Source of the DNA: Sporolactobacillus mangiferae
Lineage (GTDB): Bacteria > Bacillota > Bacilli > Bacillales > Sporolactobacillaceae
Direction of reading: 5' to 3'
NCBI RefSeq assembly: GCF_023336505.1
Contig: NZ_JAMAST010000022.1
Coordinates: forward strand, 1 to 38,108
DNA: 38,108 nt
A model generated the notes under the pieces. That model worked only from the letters and a program-made list of their open reading frames with translations. It did not search any database and was not told where the DNA came from. Both the position numbers and the translations under genes were made by a program. Shown here piece after piece: positions 1 through 8,196 of the stretch. The number at the start of each line of letters is the position of its first letter. The first letter of the stretch is position 1.

Positions 1-11
1 GCATCACTCAT
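1..11 (-). CDS. 5' end of a leftward gene (partial)
   Basis: Read on the minus strand, an AGGAGG ribosome site (complement of 19-25) lies seven bases before an ATG at 11-9. Only the first codons, M-S-D, fall in the window, so the product cannot be named. A cre-like site at 109-123 and a palindrome at 66-80 lie upstream, which fits a carbon-regulated gene, probably in sugar use. The start is supported only by the ribosome site and spacing. Confidence 0.55.
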
Positions 12-65
12 AAATTTTGCCTCCTAAAAAATTACTTTTTTTCAAATACCAACCCGATTAATTTA

Positions 66-80
66 TAACAATGATTGTTA
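66..80. promoter_or_regulatory. Perfect 15-bp palindrome, possible operator
   Basis: TAACAATGATTGTTA is a perfect inverted repeat around one central base, in the leader of the leftward gene that starts at 11. Its position suggests a repressor site for that gene. The cognate regulator is unknown, and the AT-rich context makes chance palindromes more likely. Confidence 0.35.
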
Positions 81-108
81 ATTTATTCTCTATACAGTAC
101 ACTCCGCA

Positions 109-123
109 TGGCAAGCGCTTACA
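109..123. promoter_or_regulatory. cre-like catabolite site
   Basis: TGGCAAGCGCTTACA matches the CcpA-binding consensus WTGNAANCGNWNNCW with one mismatch and is close to palindromic. It lies about 100 bases upstream of the leftward gene at the window edge and is most easily read as its carbon catabolite control site. Other features are over 380 bases away. Confidence 0.6.
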
Positions 124-509
124 TTTATTATTAAACACTATTATCAGTAAGTACACAATAACAATTTCAAAGACAAAAAGTATCAAATAAACACAAACAC
201 AAATTTAATAATATTAAAAACAAATAAAATAAATCAGAACAAACATTTTTATTGGCTTAATCATCCAAAAAGAAGAAAGAGACTACATATCAATTTACCG
301 AATCTTCATTGCCTTATTCAAAATTCACGATAAAGCGCTATAACAATTCGATTTTGCACAACGGCAGCGATGGCGTGAGCACAGACAAGCAAATGAACAA
401 TTTTCTTTGCCATGCGAGATTAGCGATTACTATAAGATTCCGAAAAAAATTTTGCGTATCATAAATTTTGATTTTGGGAAAAATAATGAAACATAAGGGG
501 GAGCAGAGC
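124..509. other. AT-rich intergenic stretch before the ger operon
   Basis: No ORF with a ribosome site and no recognisable RNA gene is seen here. It separates the leftward gene from the rightward germination operon, so the forespore promoter of that operon should lie near its right end. I could not find a convincing SigG-type -35/-10 pair. Confidence 0.5.
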
Positions 510-719
510 ATGCTGAGTATTGGTCTGTATATCAGTTATTTTTTGATGCTTGCATTGTATTTAACGGCCATACAGATGCAGTGGAACTCAGTTGCTGTAT
601 TGCTGATCTATGCTTTGATTATTTTTCCAAGCGTTATTCCTTTTCTCATTATCATCGTCGATCAACGCAAGGAAGAACAAAAGAAAGCAAAGCAGACAGA
701 GGAAGAAAATCGCCGTTAG
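510..719 (+). CDS. Small two-helix germinant-receptor D-type subunit
   Basis: The 69-residue protein has two hydrophobic segments (about residues 3-22 and 28-49) followed by a highly charged tail rich in K, E and Q. The ATG at 510 is chosen because AAGGGGGAG at 495-503 precedes it; a TTG at 468 in the same frame has no such site. It is the first gene of the ger operon. Small two-TM D subunits are known companions of A, B and C subunits in many Bacillus germinant receptor operons, where they modulate receptor output. The assignment rests on size, topology and position, not on a sequence motif. Confidence 0.6.
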   Translation: MLSIGLYISYFLMLALYLTAIQMQWNSVAVLLIYALIIFPSVIPFLIIIVDQRKEEQKKAKQTEEENRR

Positions 720-802
720 AGAAAAGCAGGGCATTGCTGCGGGCGGTTCACAGGACTCCTCAGACAAGCAGGATTCTGCGGGTTCACGCCCTCAAGCAAA
801 TC

Positions 803-2353
803 ATGAATGATTTTATCGTCATTAAAAAGCAGGTGCCTATTTTGTTTTTCAGAAAAAGAAAGATCAAAAAAGAAAATCCAATACAGGCAGAGTCAGTTAG
901 CGATCTTTGGCTGAGATTAGAGAATGTTCCGGATTTTATTCATTTCAAGCATAAAGGCGAACATTTTCATTGCTGGGTTTCGTTCATCCAGACTCTCGCT
1001 GATGTCGAGTACCTTCACCGGGATGTCTTTCCTTACCTGTACAGCGATAAAGTGCACAGTCTCGCGGATGTTCAGCAGCAAATACCGATTGAACGCATGA
1101 TTCGGACAAAGGATATGGCCGTGATTCAGGCCAAACTCTTTGAAGGGTACACGATTATTCAGGAATATGAACGCGAAGCGGATTGTCTGATTATCCCTTC
1201 AGTGAAGATCAAAGGCAGACAAATAGAGAAATCGGAAATTGAAACCAGTATTATCGGTCCCCGTGAAGCTTTTGTTGAATCAGCTGACGCAAATATTAAC
1301 TTAGTGCGTAAGCGAATCCCGATCCCTCAGTTCAAGTTCGATGAACTGCACATTGGCAAAATTTCAAAGACCCGTGTCTGCGTTCTGTATATCGACGGCA
1401 TTGCGAATAAAGACAATATCAATACCGTTAAGCAGAGAATACGTGACTTAGAAGTTGTCAGTATGATCGATGCAACGATGCTTGCCCTTATGATCAGCGA
1501 TAATAATAATTCCATTTTTCCTCAGTATATTGACACGGAAAGACCTGATCGCGTGGCAGGCGCTTTATACGAAGGGAAAATTTCCGTTATTATTGAGGGA
1601 TCGCCGAACGCGCTGATTCTTCCGGCATCCATTATCGAATTTTTTGCGGCATTTGATGATTATTTTTTAGTCTGGCCGATCGCAACCGCCTATCGTTTGC
1701 TGAGGCTTTTTGCCATTGGCTTTTCGTCGGTCGCTTCATCTATTTACGTAGCCATACTCACCTACCATTATCAGCTGATTCCGGACAACTTAATTCCCAG
1801 TCTGTTTACTTCACGCACGGCCGTTCCCTATGCCCCATTTGTTGAAGTCCTGGTTATGGAGTTTATGATTGAACTGCTCCGAGAAGCGGGCGCGCGGCTG
1901 CCGACAAAAGTGGGACAGACAATCGGTATCGTAGGTGGTATTGTCATTGGTACGGCATCGGTACAGGCCGGGGTTGTCAGCAACTTTCTGTTAATTATTA
2001 TCGCATTGTCTGCATTATCTGCATTTATCACGCCCAATTATCGAATGGCAACGACGATTCGCTTTATTCGTTTTCCATTTATTCTTTCAGCTCAGCTGCT
2101 TGGATTACTTGGGATCTCACTCTGTTTTCTTATCTTTGTCTCCCATTTAATTAAATTGACCTCCATAGGCCGGCCGTACATTGAACCCATCTATCCCACT
2201 CGTGTAAGAGATTTAAAAGATACCTTTATTCGCTTGCCACTGAATTATCAAAATGAACGTCCGCTCTTTCTGAGACCCGGTGATTCAAAGCGATTTAACA
2301 GTCACCGTGCCCATCAGAAAGCCGAGGTAAAGAAATCAGAGCTGGATAATTAA
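803..2353 (+). CDS. GerA-family spore germinant receptor A subunit
   Basis: The product is about 516 residues, normal for GerA/GerK A subunits: a soluble N-terminal half, then several membrane helices from about residue 270 onward. The family signature around GPREAFVESADANINLVRKR is clear. With the B and C subunits it would form the receptor in the inner spore membrane that senses nutrients and triggers germination. The start is uncertain: ATG 803 has no good ribosome site, whereas GCAGG at 829-833 suits a TTG at 842, which would give a start beginning M-F-F-R-K-R-K. A TTG at 734 is also in frame. gerB follows after 18 bases. Confidence 0.88.
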   Translation: MNDFIVIKKQVPILFFRKRKIKKENPIQAESVSDLWLRLENVPDFIHFKHKGEHFHCWVSFIQTLADVEYLHRDVFPYLYSDKVHSLADVQQQIPIERMIRTKDMAVIQAKLFEGYTIIQEYEREADCLIIPSVKIKGRQIEKSEIETSIIGPREAFVESADANINLVRKRIPIPQFKFDELHIGKISKTRVCVLYIDGIANKDNINTVKQRIRDLEVVSMIDATMLALMISDNNNSIFPQYIDTERPDRVAGALYEGKISVIIEGSPNALILPASIIEFFAAFDDYFLVWPIATAYRLLRLFAIGFSSVASSIYVAILTYHYQLIPDNLIPSLFTSRTAVPYAPFVEVLVMEFMIELLREAGARLPTKVGQTIGIVGGIVIGTASVQAGVVSNFLLIIIALSALSAFITPNYRMATTIRFIRFPFILSAQLLGLLGISLCFLIFVSHLIKLTSIGRPYIEPIYPTRVRDLKDTFIRLPLNYQNERPLFLRPGDSKRFNSHRAHQKAEVKKSELDN

Positions 2354-2371
2354 TAATGGAGATCAATTATT

Positions 2372-3487
2372 GTGACAAAGGATACAATCAGCAAAGCCTT
2401 TCAATTAAGTCCGATCAGTGCCTTTTTCCTGACCTTTTCATTGCAGCTGGGGTCGGATTTCTTAAAACTGCCTCAGCCCCTGATTGATCAGGCCGGTCAG
2501 GACGCATGGATCGGTGTTCTGATCAGCGGGTTTGCAACCATGGGGATTCTATGGTTTATTTTCCGACTGCTTGATCATGAAAAACCGTATGGAAGAACCG
2601 ATATTTTCTCAATTCATCGGCGACTGTTCGGCAAAAAAGCAGGAGACGTTCTGAATTTTATTTTAATGGGACAGGTGCTGCTTTTTTTAGTTTGCTTATT
2701 ATGCACTTATTCAGAAATTTTTCAGGTATGGCTTTTTCCAAATCTGTCCACTCTGGAATTTTCAATCATTATCTGCATTATCACCGGATACGTTGTATTG
2801 GGCGGTATTCGTAATATCGGGGGACTTTCCTTTCTCTACTTTCTTTACATGATTCCAATCTTTCAATCACTGAACTTTACGGTTCCCTATCTTCGGTTTT
2901 CGAACCTGCTGCCAGTGTTTGATCATTCTCTTTCCGCAATCATGGAGGCTTCCTACATGGGAGCAAAACTGTATCTTGGCTTTGAGCTTGTCATCTTTTA
3001 CTACCCGTTCTTTGGACAGCCAGATAGGGCGAGAAAATGGGCCTATCTTGGTGTGCTGACCAGTATGATACTCTATTTGAATCTGACCATTGTCGGGACT
3101 GCTTTTGCGACTCAGGGAGCATTGACCCGCACAATCTGGCCGTTTATGGCTCTGCTCAAAACACTGCAGATTCCTTTTTTCAATCATGCCGAGAAACTGG
3201 CAACTTTGTTCTTCGTTTGGAGCCTGATTCCGGATGTATGCGTATGTACATGGATACTGACACGCGGACTTAACTTCTCATTTCCGTCGATGAAACAAAA
3301 ATATTTTATGATCGCAGTCCTTATATTAAGCGTTTTACTGACATGCTCTCTTCAAACCGGAAACCAAATAAGAATGATCAATCAGCTGTTCGGATTGACC
3401 GGCACTGCGATTGTCTATATTTATCTTCCTCTTCTTTTTCTTTATCAGTGGTTCCATAAAAAAGTGAGGGAACAGCATGAAAATTAA
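2372..3487 (+). CDS. GerB-family germinant receptor B subunit (permease-like)
   Basis: The 371-residue protein is strongly hydrophobic, with about ten membrane helices, and has the length and fold type of GerAB/GerKB proteins in the amino acid-polyamine permease superfamily. In known receptors this subunit binds the germinant within the membrane. Translation starts at GTG 2372 behind TGGAGA at 2357-2362. Its end overlaps gerC by 11 bases, which suggests coupled translation. The ligand cannot be predicted from sequence alone. Confidence 0.88.
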   Translation: MTKDTISKAFQLSPISAFFLTFSLQLGSDFLKLPQPLIDQAGQDAWIGVLISGFATMGILWFIFRLLDHEKPYGRTDIFSIHRRLFGKKAGDVLNFILMGQVLLFLVCLLCTYSEIFQVWLFPNLSTLEFSIIICIITGYVVLGGIRNIGGLSFLYFLYMIPIFQSLNFTVPYLRFSNLLPVFDHSLSAIMEASYMGAKLYLGFELVIFYYPFFGQPDRARKWAYLGVLTSMILYLNLTIVGTAFATQGALTRTIWPFMALLKTLQIPFFNHAEKLATLFFVWSLIPDVCVCTWILTRGLNFSFPSMKQKYFMIAVLILSVLLTCSLQTGNQIRMINQLFGLTGTAIVYIYLPLLFLYQWFHKKVREQHEN

Positions 3488-4586
3488 AGTTTTCTTTTTG
3501 CTTATGCTCATTCCGCTTTTAAGTGGATGCCTGCCTACCAGTACACTTGACCAGGTGTTAATGGTTGAGGGGGAGGGGTTCGATTACCTTGGAAACGGAA
3601 AAATTATGGGCACCGTCGTCATCCCCAGCTTTGAACAGGGCGCCTCCCAGAACGGACAGGGGGGAGGCATGCAGTCAATCTCTTCTACAATTCGCAGTCT
3701 GTCCGGAGTAACCTATGATGGCAAATCGTTAGCCGATAAATTTCAATCAGAAGGACAGGAAATTTTGCGCGTAGGATCGATGAAAACAATGATTTACGAT
3801 AAAAAACTGGCGAAATTCGGTCTGAAGAATCAGTTATCCTTTCGTAACCGCGATCCGGATGTTCCCAGTGCGATTTCGATTGCAGTCGTTGACGGCAGTA
3901 CAAAAGAATTGCTCACGGCAACCGACTACCAGACAAAGGTGCCCATTGCCCGGTATATTCAGCATATGATTCTTCAAAATACACAACAGAATTATCCATC
4001 AACAAATTTAAGATATTTTTTAGACAGTTATTATGGTGCCTATATGGACCCATTCATGCCACTGATCAAAAAAAGCGGTGATCATCTGGAAATGCAGGGA
4101 CTGGCACTATTCAGAAATGATAAATACATAATGAGCATTCCTGACAGCAAAATGTTTGTATTTAAAATGCTGTATGAGCCGTTCAACCAGGGCTTTTATG
4201 ACTGCCTGCTTCCATCAGGCAAACACATCGTTGTACGAAATGTAGAATCTTCCGTTAAATATAAGGTCGAAGACGGCAATGGAGTGTCCCCAAAAGTGGT
4301 CGCATCCTTACAGATCAAAGGATATGTTCGGCAGGCAAGCCCAAAAACCGTTAGCACCAAGGCTGCTTCAACGGTAAGCAAAAAGGTTGCCGATGATCTT
4401 AAACATAATGCCGAAAAAATGGTTCGCCAGCTTCAAAGAAAAGGAGTGGATCCGCTTCGGATTGGCGATACGGTGCGCAGTGCTACGCGTCATTTTGACG
4501 GGAAAACATGGAACGAACGCTATCCAAATACCAATTTCAGCTGTCAGATCCATGTAGAAGTCATTCAAACAGGTATCTCTTCATGA
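3477..4586 (+). CDS. GerC-family germinant receptor lipoprotein
   Basis: The 369-residue protein begins with a lipoprotein signal; the lipobox LLSGC puts the lipidated cysteine at residue 18. The rest is a soluble domain typical of GerAC/GerKC, ending with VIQTGISS. It would be anchored on the outer face of the inner spore membrane and complete the A-B-C receptor. GTGAGGGA upstream serves as ribosome site inside the end of gerB. A terminator begins 17 bases after the stop codon, closing the operon. Confidence 0.88.
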   Translation: MKIKVFFLLMLIPLLSGCLPTSTLDQVLMVEGEGFDYLGNGKIMGTVVIPSFEQGASQNGQGGGMQSISSTIRSLSGVTYDGKSLADKFQSEGQEILRVGSMKTMIYDKKLAKFGLKNQLSFRNRDPDVPSAISIAVVDGSTKELLTATDYQTKVPIARYIQHMILQNTQQNYPSTNLRYFLDSYYGAYMDPFMPLIKKSGDHLEMQGLALFRNDKYIMSIPDSKMFVFKMLYEPFNQGFYDCLLPSGKHIVVRNVESSVKYKVEDGNGVSPKVVASLQIKGYVRQASPKTVSTKAASTVSKKVADDLKHNAEKMVRQLQRKGVDPLRIGDTVRSATRHFDGKTWNERYPNTNFSCQIHVEVIQTGISS

Positions 4587-4603
4587 TCCAGGCCGTATAG
4601 AAA

Positions 4604-4642
4604 AAAAGACAGGAGAAAATAAAACAGTTTCTCCTGTCTTTT
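4604..4642. terminator. Bidirectional rho-independent terminator
   Basis: A 15-bp stem (4604-4618 with 4628-4642, core GACAGGAGAAA) has a short loop, T residues on the right and an A run on the left. It ends the rightward ger operon and serves the leftward lacAB-epimerase unit whose last gene stops at 4703. Confidence 0.85.
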
Positions 4643-4702
4643 CTCTGTGCCTCTAAAAGAAGCCAGCAATATGTTAAAACTCATCCTGCCGCGCCGTTCG
4701 GC

Positions 4703-5572
4703 TTATTTCGCAGCTTCCAGATAATATTTAACGGACAGCTGGATCGATGAGCCAGCGGGTACATAAATGAGATCTTCTCCGGAATTGTATTCATCTTTTT
4801 TGGCTGTCCAGGGTTCGACACAGACGTAATCCTTGCCATCTTCCGTCCACAGCACAACATAGCGATACTCCGGACTCTTCTCGATAACCAGCCGGGCGGA
4901 ATCATCGAAGTTGCAGGTAACGCGTTTTGACGTATCTCGGAAAACAACCGGTTCCACGAGTGGTGCCATGTTGATGTGCCCGTCAAAAGGTTTCGTTTTC
5001 GAATCATTGTAATCGAGATATTGATCAGCCGTTGTTTCAATCGTCAACTGTTTGTTTTTAATACCGAAGTACGGATGATAGCCTGGATAAACCGGCATCG
5101 CCTCATCTGAATGATTCTCAATTTCCTGATGGATCGATAATTTTCCTTCAGCCAGTTCATAGGTTAATATGACCTTGAAGTTGAACGGAAAGGAAACGAG
5201 CGTCTCGTCATCACTGGTGAAAGAAAGTTTTAAAACGGCGTGATCATGATCTGCATCCGATGAGACGAATGTGAATGGTCTTGTCCGGGCGAGTCCGTGA
5301 TTCGCCATTTTATACGTTTTTCCGTTCAGCTGATAACTGCCATCTGTCAGCTGTCCGCCCATCGGAAAAAGAACAGGGATCCCGCCGCGAACATTTTTAG
5401 AACGGTCAAAAAGTGTCTCTGTGCTCATATAGAGCACATCCCGGTCTAATGTTCGATAGGCACTGACGATGCCCCCTCTTTCCGGGCAAATGTCCGCGTA
5501 AGCGCCTTCTCCGGACAGGCGGATAAAGGTCAGCCCGTTTTCCTTAAAAGTTGAAACTTCATAGTTTGACAT
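4703..5572 (-). CDS. Aldose 1-epimerase (galactose mutarotase-like) family protein
   Basis: The 289-residue protein has features of the galactose mutarotase-like fold: GGIPVLFPMGG near residue 65, NHGLAR near 90 and a YPGYHPYFG segment near 160, with the catalytic-type histidines and later glutamates expected of the family. It would interconvert anomers of free or phosphorylated aldoses. It is the last gene of the unit lacA-lacB-epimerase, 37 bases behind lacB, with AAAGGGG as ribosome site. A comparable gene (lacX) ends lactococcal lac operons, so a role with galactose or galactose-6-phosphate is likely. The exact substrate is unknown. Confidence 0.8.
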   Translation of the reverse strand: MSNYEVSTFKENGLTFIRLSGEGAYADICPERGGIVSAYRTLDRDVLYMSTETLFDRSKNVRGGIPVLFPMGGQLTDGSYQLNGKTYKMANHGLARTRPFTFVSSDADHDHAVLKLSFTSDDETLVSFPFNFKVILTYELAEGKLSIHQEIENHSDEAMPVYPGYHPYFGIKNKQLTIETTADQYLDYNDSKTKPFDGHINMAPLVEPVVFRDTSKRVTCNFDDSARLVIEKSPEYRYVVLWTEDGKDYVCVEPWTAKKDEYNSGEDLIYVPAGSSIQLSVKYYLEAAK

Positions 5573-5609
5573 ACCTAAGCCCCTTTGCTCAGCTGTTTAT
5601 TTGGGAAAA

Positions 5610-6125
5610 TCAGTCGTGGTAGTAACCTTCGGCCCACTTCTTGTTGTATTCATCAAAGATATGGTCGTTCGTAGTCGGTTCATCGCTTACCGGGATAGCG
5701 CTGATCTTCTTAATCAGAGCTTCGCTTTCTTCAGTCGGCTTGTATTCTGCTTCCAGGAAAGCATCCACAATGTTCTCGATCAGGCCGACACCGGAAATAC
5801 GGCCGCCCATACCGATGACGTTGGCATTCAGATGTTCTCTTGCGTATACGGCTGTGCCGACATCGCGTACCAGCGCCGCGCGAATCCCCTTGACTTTGTT
5901 GACACTGTTCGTTATGCCGACACCCGTGCCGCAAATCGTGATCCCCAGATCGACCTTGCCTGTGGCAACCAGTGCGCCAACTTTGCGTCCGTAGATCGGA
6001 TAGTGCGTCCGTACCTTGTCGTACGTGCCGACATCGGTTACTTCATAGCCTTTTTCTTTCAGATATTCTACCATGTGGTCTTTGATTTCCGTAACAATGT
6101 GGTCGCAGCCAATAGCTACTTTCAT
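5610..6125 (-). CDS. lacB: Galactose-6-phosphate isomerase subunit LacB (copy 1)
   Basis: The 171-residue protein belongs to the RpiB/LacA/LacB isomerase family. GCDH at residues 6-9 and ICGTGVGI with Cys65 are the active-site elements. LacB pairs with LacA to convert galactose 6-phosphate to tagatose 6-phosphate in the cytosol. The start has AAAGGAGCG a few bases upstream. lacA lies 41 bases upstream on the same strand. A second LacB at 12537-13052 differs at only five residues (R to K near residue 98, and four near the C-terminus), although many third codon positions differ. Confidence 0.93.
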   Translation of the reverse strand: MKVAIGCDHIVTEIKDHMVEYLKEKGYEVTDVGTYDKVRTHYPIYGRKVGALVATGKVDLGITICGTGVGITNSVNKVKGIRAALVRDVGTAVYAREHLNANVIGMGGRISGVGLIENIVDAFLEAEYKPTEESEALIKKISAIPVSDEPTTNDHIFDEYNKKWAEGYYHD

Positions 6126-6166
6126 GCTTTATACGCTCCTTTTTAAACGCTCTTTTTTTCTCTTGC

Positions 6167-6595
6167 TTAACACATTCTGTTCAGCATATCGACACGTACC
6201 TGGTGACGTCCGCCGGCATATTCGTTTTCGATAAATGCATCGGCGCAGCCTTCTGCCAGCCGCTCGCCGACAACGCCGGATCCAAGCGTAATCATAGACG
6301 CATTATTATGGCTGCGGGTCATTTTGGATGAATGTTCATCCGAAGTTTCCGCAACGATAACTCCCTTGAACTTCGTTGCCACCATGAATGAGCCGGCACC
6401 GTATTCGTCAATCGCGATCCCGCGTTCTCCTTCACCGGCCTGAATTGCCTTGGCAACCCGTGATGCGGATTCAACAAAGTCAAGATCCTTTTCTGGTGTT
6501 TTATCCGTAACTGTGTATCCCTTGCCTTCCAGATACGCCTTCAAATGTTCCTTAAGTGCGTAGCCCTTTGCGTCTGCTCCTAAAATAACGTTCAT
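6167..6595 (-). CDS. lacA: Galactose-6-phosphate isomerase subunit LacA (copy 1)
   Basis: This 142-residue LacA-family protein has the RpiB-like fold. In the place where LacB carries its active-site cysteine it has DEYGAG (residues 63-68), as is usual for LacA. It forms the heteromeric isomerase with LacB. The ribosome site AGGAGG precedes the ATG. It is the first gene of the short unit lacA-lacB-epimerase, with its own promoter at 6698-6725 and repeated operator motifs at 6666-6690. The second copy at 13093-13521 differs at four residues. Confidence 0.93.
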   Translation of the reverse strand: MNVILGADAKGYALKEHLKAYLEGKGYTVTDKTPEKDLDFVESASRVAKAIQAGEGERGIAIDEYGAGSFMVATKFKGVIVAETSDEHSSKMTRSHNNASMITLGSGVVGERLAEGCADAFIENEYAGGRHQVRVDMLNRMC

Positions 6596-6665
6596 CTTTC
6601 GTTTCCTCCTCTTTCTCCAATTTATTGTGAACGCTGCTGAGACACAGCATACACTTGAGCATAAA

Positions 6666-6690
6666 TGTTTTATTTTGTTTGTTTATGTTT
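6666..6690 (-). promoter_or_regulatory. Phased TGTTT operator repeats before lacA copy 1
   Basis: On the + strand TGTTT starts at 6666, 6676 and 6686, exactly 10 bp apart, with an extra TGTTT at 6680. The units read TGTTTTATTT, TGTTTGTTTA and TGTTTCGTTT, close to the TGTTTNWTTT motif described for LacR of the DeoR family. They sit just downstream of the -10 box, a repressing position. The likely binder is the DeoR-type protein encoded at 7241-8005. Confidence 0.65.
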
Positions 6691-6697
6691 CGTTTTT

Positions 6698-6725
6698 ATC
6701 ATACCACTTTTGAAAAACATTTGAA
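6698..6725 (-). promoter_or_regulatory. Promoter of lacA copy 1 (extended -10)
   Basis: On the minus strand TTCAAA (6720-6725), a 16-bp spacer and TGGTATGAT with -10 TATGAT (6698-6703) form a plausible extended -10 promoter. An ATTTGA-AAA-TCAAAT inverted repeat at 6719-6733 overlaps the -35 box and may be a second control site. Confidence 0.6.
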
Positions 6726-6733
6726 AATCAAAT

Positions 6734-7033
6734 ATAAGTACATTCACTGATTCGTAATATTTGTTCAGAGAAAAGTTCAATCAGAGGGAGTTTCTTTTAT
6801 CAGAAACCAGGCTACGCCTGGTCCTCAGCCGTCGATCTTGTACCTGACGGACACTCCAGCTGCCGCCGCAGGCGCACCGCGATCCTCCTCGGACAAACTG
6901 GAATCTGCTGGGTTCTCGCTGGCACCTGATCAGCAGGAACGCCCCGCAGGCGTCTCGCACTCCGCTTTGATTCTCGATAAGACACTGGTTTATTGGTTTT
7001 CATATGGGTCAAAATGATATACTTTCTTATCTT
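6734..7033. other. GC-rich intergenic DNA with short hairpins
   Basis: No credible gene is present. The segment holds a perfect hairpin ACCAGGC-TAC-GCCTGGT at 6806-6822 and several GC-rich imperfect repeats such as GCTGCCGCCGCAGGC. Its base composition is unlike the AT-rich promoter DNA beside it, and it runs into the dispersed repeat at 7034-7187, so it may be part of a degraded insertion. Confidence 0.4.
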
Positions 7034-7187
7034 GTTAGAAAACCTGGCTTTACCAAGCCTCTGACGTAGGTAAAGCCGCCGTCGCGACGGCCATGGACGG
7101 CCTAGTGTCCGATAAGCCGCAGGACGCGGCGTTTTTTCGGACCACTTATACTATTTTCCTTAAAATTTATACACTTCAAGAGTATAA
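7034..7187. repeat. Dispersed hairpin repeat, copy A
   Basis: TTAGAAAACCTGGCTT at 7034-7049 onward to GCCGTCGC, then CACTTATACTATTTTCCTTAAA at 7143-7164, match the segment at 37099-37170 with scattered substitutions; copy A has about 57 extra bases between the two blocks. A perfect 9-bp stem GGCTTTACC (7046-7054) / GGTAAAGCC (7069-7077) is preserved in the other copy by paired changes. The outer stem is TTATACT/AGTATAA. It has the look of the terminal hairpins of an insertion element. Confidence 0.6.
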
Positions 7188-7213
7188 AAAAGACAGGAGC
7201 ACGTTTCCTCCTG
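7186..7213 (-). terminator. Terminator of the lac/gat operon and its repressor gene
   Basis: On the minus strand CAGGAG, an 8-base loop and CTCCTG are followed by TCTTTTTT. It lies 28 bases beyond the stop codon of the DeoR-type regulator gene. Confidence 0.8.
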
Positions 7214-7240
7214 CCGGTTGGCTGCTCACTTTTAAATGGA

Positions 7241-8005
7241 TCATTTTATCAACTTAACCTTGTCACTGTAGTAGTGCACAAAACGATCATCAATCGATGG
7301 ATCTGTAACAATTGCCGTCAGCTTGCGGACATCATACAGATTGTGAAACGCTTCCACACCAAATTTGGTACTGTCCGCTAAAATATAGGTCTCAGCAGCA
7401 TGATCCAAAATTATTTTTTGAGCAATACCTTCATCCTCATTCGCCGTGGTCACATTTAGCTCGGAGATACCATTGGTTCCGATGAAAGCCTTGGTCACAT
7501 TAAATTCCTGCAGCATCTTGTTCGTAAAATAGCCGACAAAGGTTTCTGTACGGGCACGGTAGCGTCCGCCAACCAAAATTAATTCAAATCGGGGTGCATC
7601 GTTTTTAAACTGTTCAAATACAGACACTGAGTTAGTGACAATATCTAAATGTTTAAACTGATCTTTATTTAAGTAATCATGAATAAAACCGGCAGTTGTA
7701 CCCGGACCTATGAATACAACATCCTTGTCTTCAATCAGTTCTGCCGAACGCCGCGCAATGTACTTTTTCTTTTCGACATTGATTTCTCTTTTTTGAATAT
7801 GGGACAGTTCGTGGTAACTGACCGCACCTTTTTTCCTTGCTCCGCCATGAATTCTGTCAATTAAGTTCCTTTCCTCAAGATCAGACAGATCCCGGCGAAT
7901 CGTCATTTCAGTCACATCCAGCTTCTTAGCCAGATCCGAAACGCTGGCCACATCATTAATCTCCAGATCTCTAAGAATTGCTTGATATCTTTCTTCTTTT
8001 AACAT
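7241..8005 (-). CDS. lacR: DeoR-family sugar-phosphate repressor (LacR type)
   Basis: This 254-residue protein has the DeoR/GlpR layout: a winged helix-turn-helix at residues 3-57 with DLAKKLDVTEMTIRRDL as recognition segment, then a sugar-phosphate binding (DeoRC) domain with ADSTKFG and GTNGIS motifs. It lies downstream of lacD in the same direction after a 180-base gap, with its own possible -10 TATAAT near 8054-8059 and GAGGATG as ribosome site. It probably represses both lacA promoters through the TGTTT repeats and is released by tagatose 6-phosphate, as known for LacR. The name follows context; the inducer is inferred. Confidence 0.8.
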   Translation of the reverse strand: MLKEERYQAILRDLEINDVASVSDLAKKLDVTEMTIRRDLSDLEERNLIDRIHGGARKKGAVSYHELSHIQKREINVEKKKYIARRSAELIEDKDVVFIGPGTTAGFIHDYLNKDQFKHLDIVTNSVSVFEQFKNDAPRFELILVGGRYRARTETFVGYFTNKMLQEFNVTKAFIGTNGISELNVTTANEDEGIAQKIILDHAAETYILADSTKFGVEAFHNLYDVRKLTAIVTDPSIDDRFVHYYSDKVKLIK

Positions 8006-8154
8006 CGCATCCTCACTTCATTCTAGGCAGATTTCATAACAGATAATGTTCTATTATAATACAAAAAGCTTATGATTTCTTCTGACCTCAAGATAGACGA
8101 TCAATTGAAGAAAACCATAAGCCAATCGCGTACCTGTTAAAAAATTGACTTGAT

Positions 8155-8196
8155 CCGTTGATTTGATGCACTCACAAAGAAAGCATCAGCCAACGG
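8155..8196 (-). terminator. Hairpin overlapping the lacD stop codon
   Basis: On the minus strand CCGTTG and TGATGC pair with GCATCA and CAACGG across small internal mismatches. The stem includes the last codons of lacD. A T run follows only about 11 bases later, so it may be a weak terminator or an RNA-stabilising structure that lowers expression of the regulator gene downstream. Confidence 0.4.

Noticed and set aside
5601-6146. Long + strand ORF opposite lacB, and its twin at 12492-13160
   Set aside because: Both are antisense shadows of the conserved LacB genes; they lack ribosome sites and their similarity follows from the lacB duplication.
6812-7012. 66-residue Arg-rich ORF in the GC-rich intergenic segment
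   Set aside because: Composition reflects GC-rich hairpins; no ribosome site and no recognisable domain.
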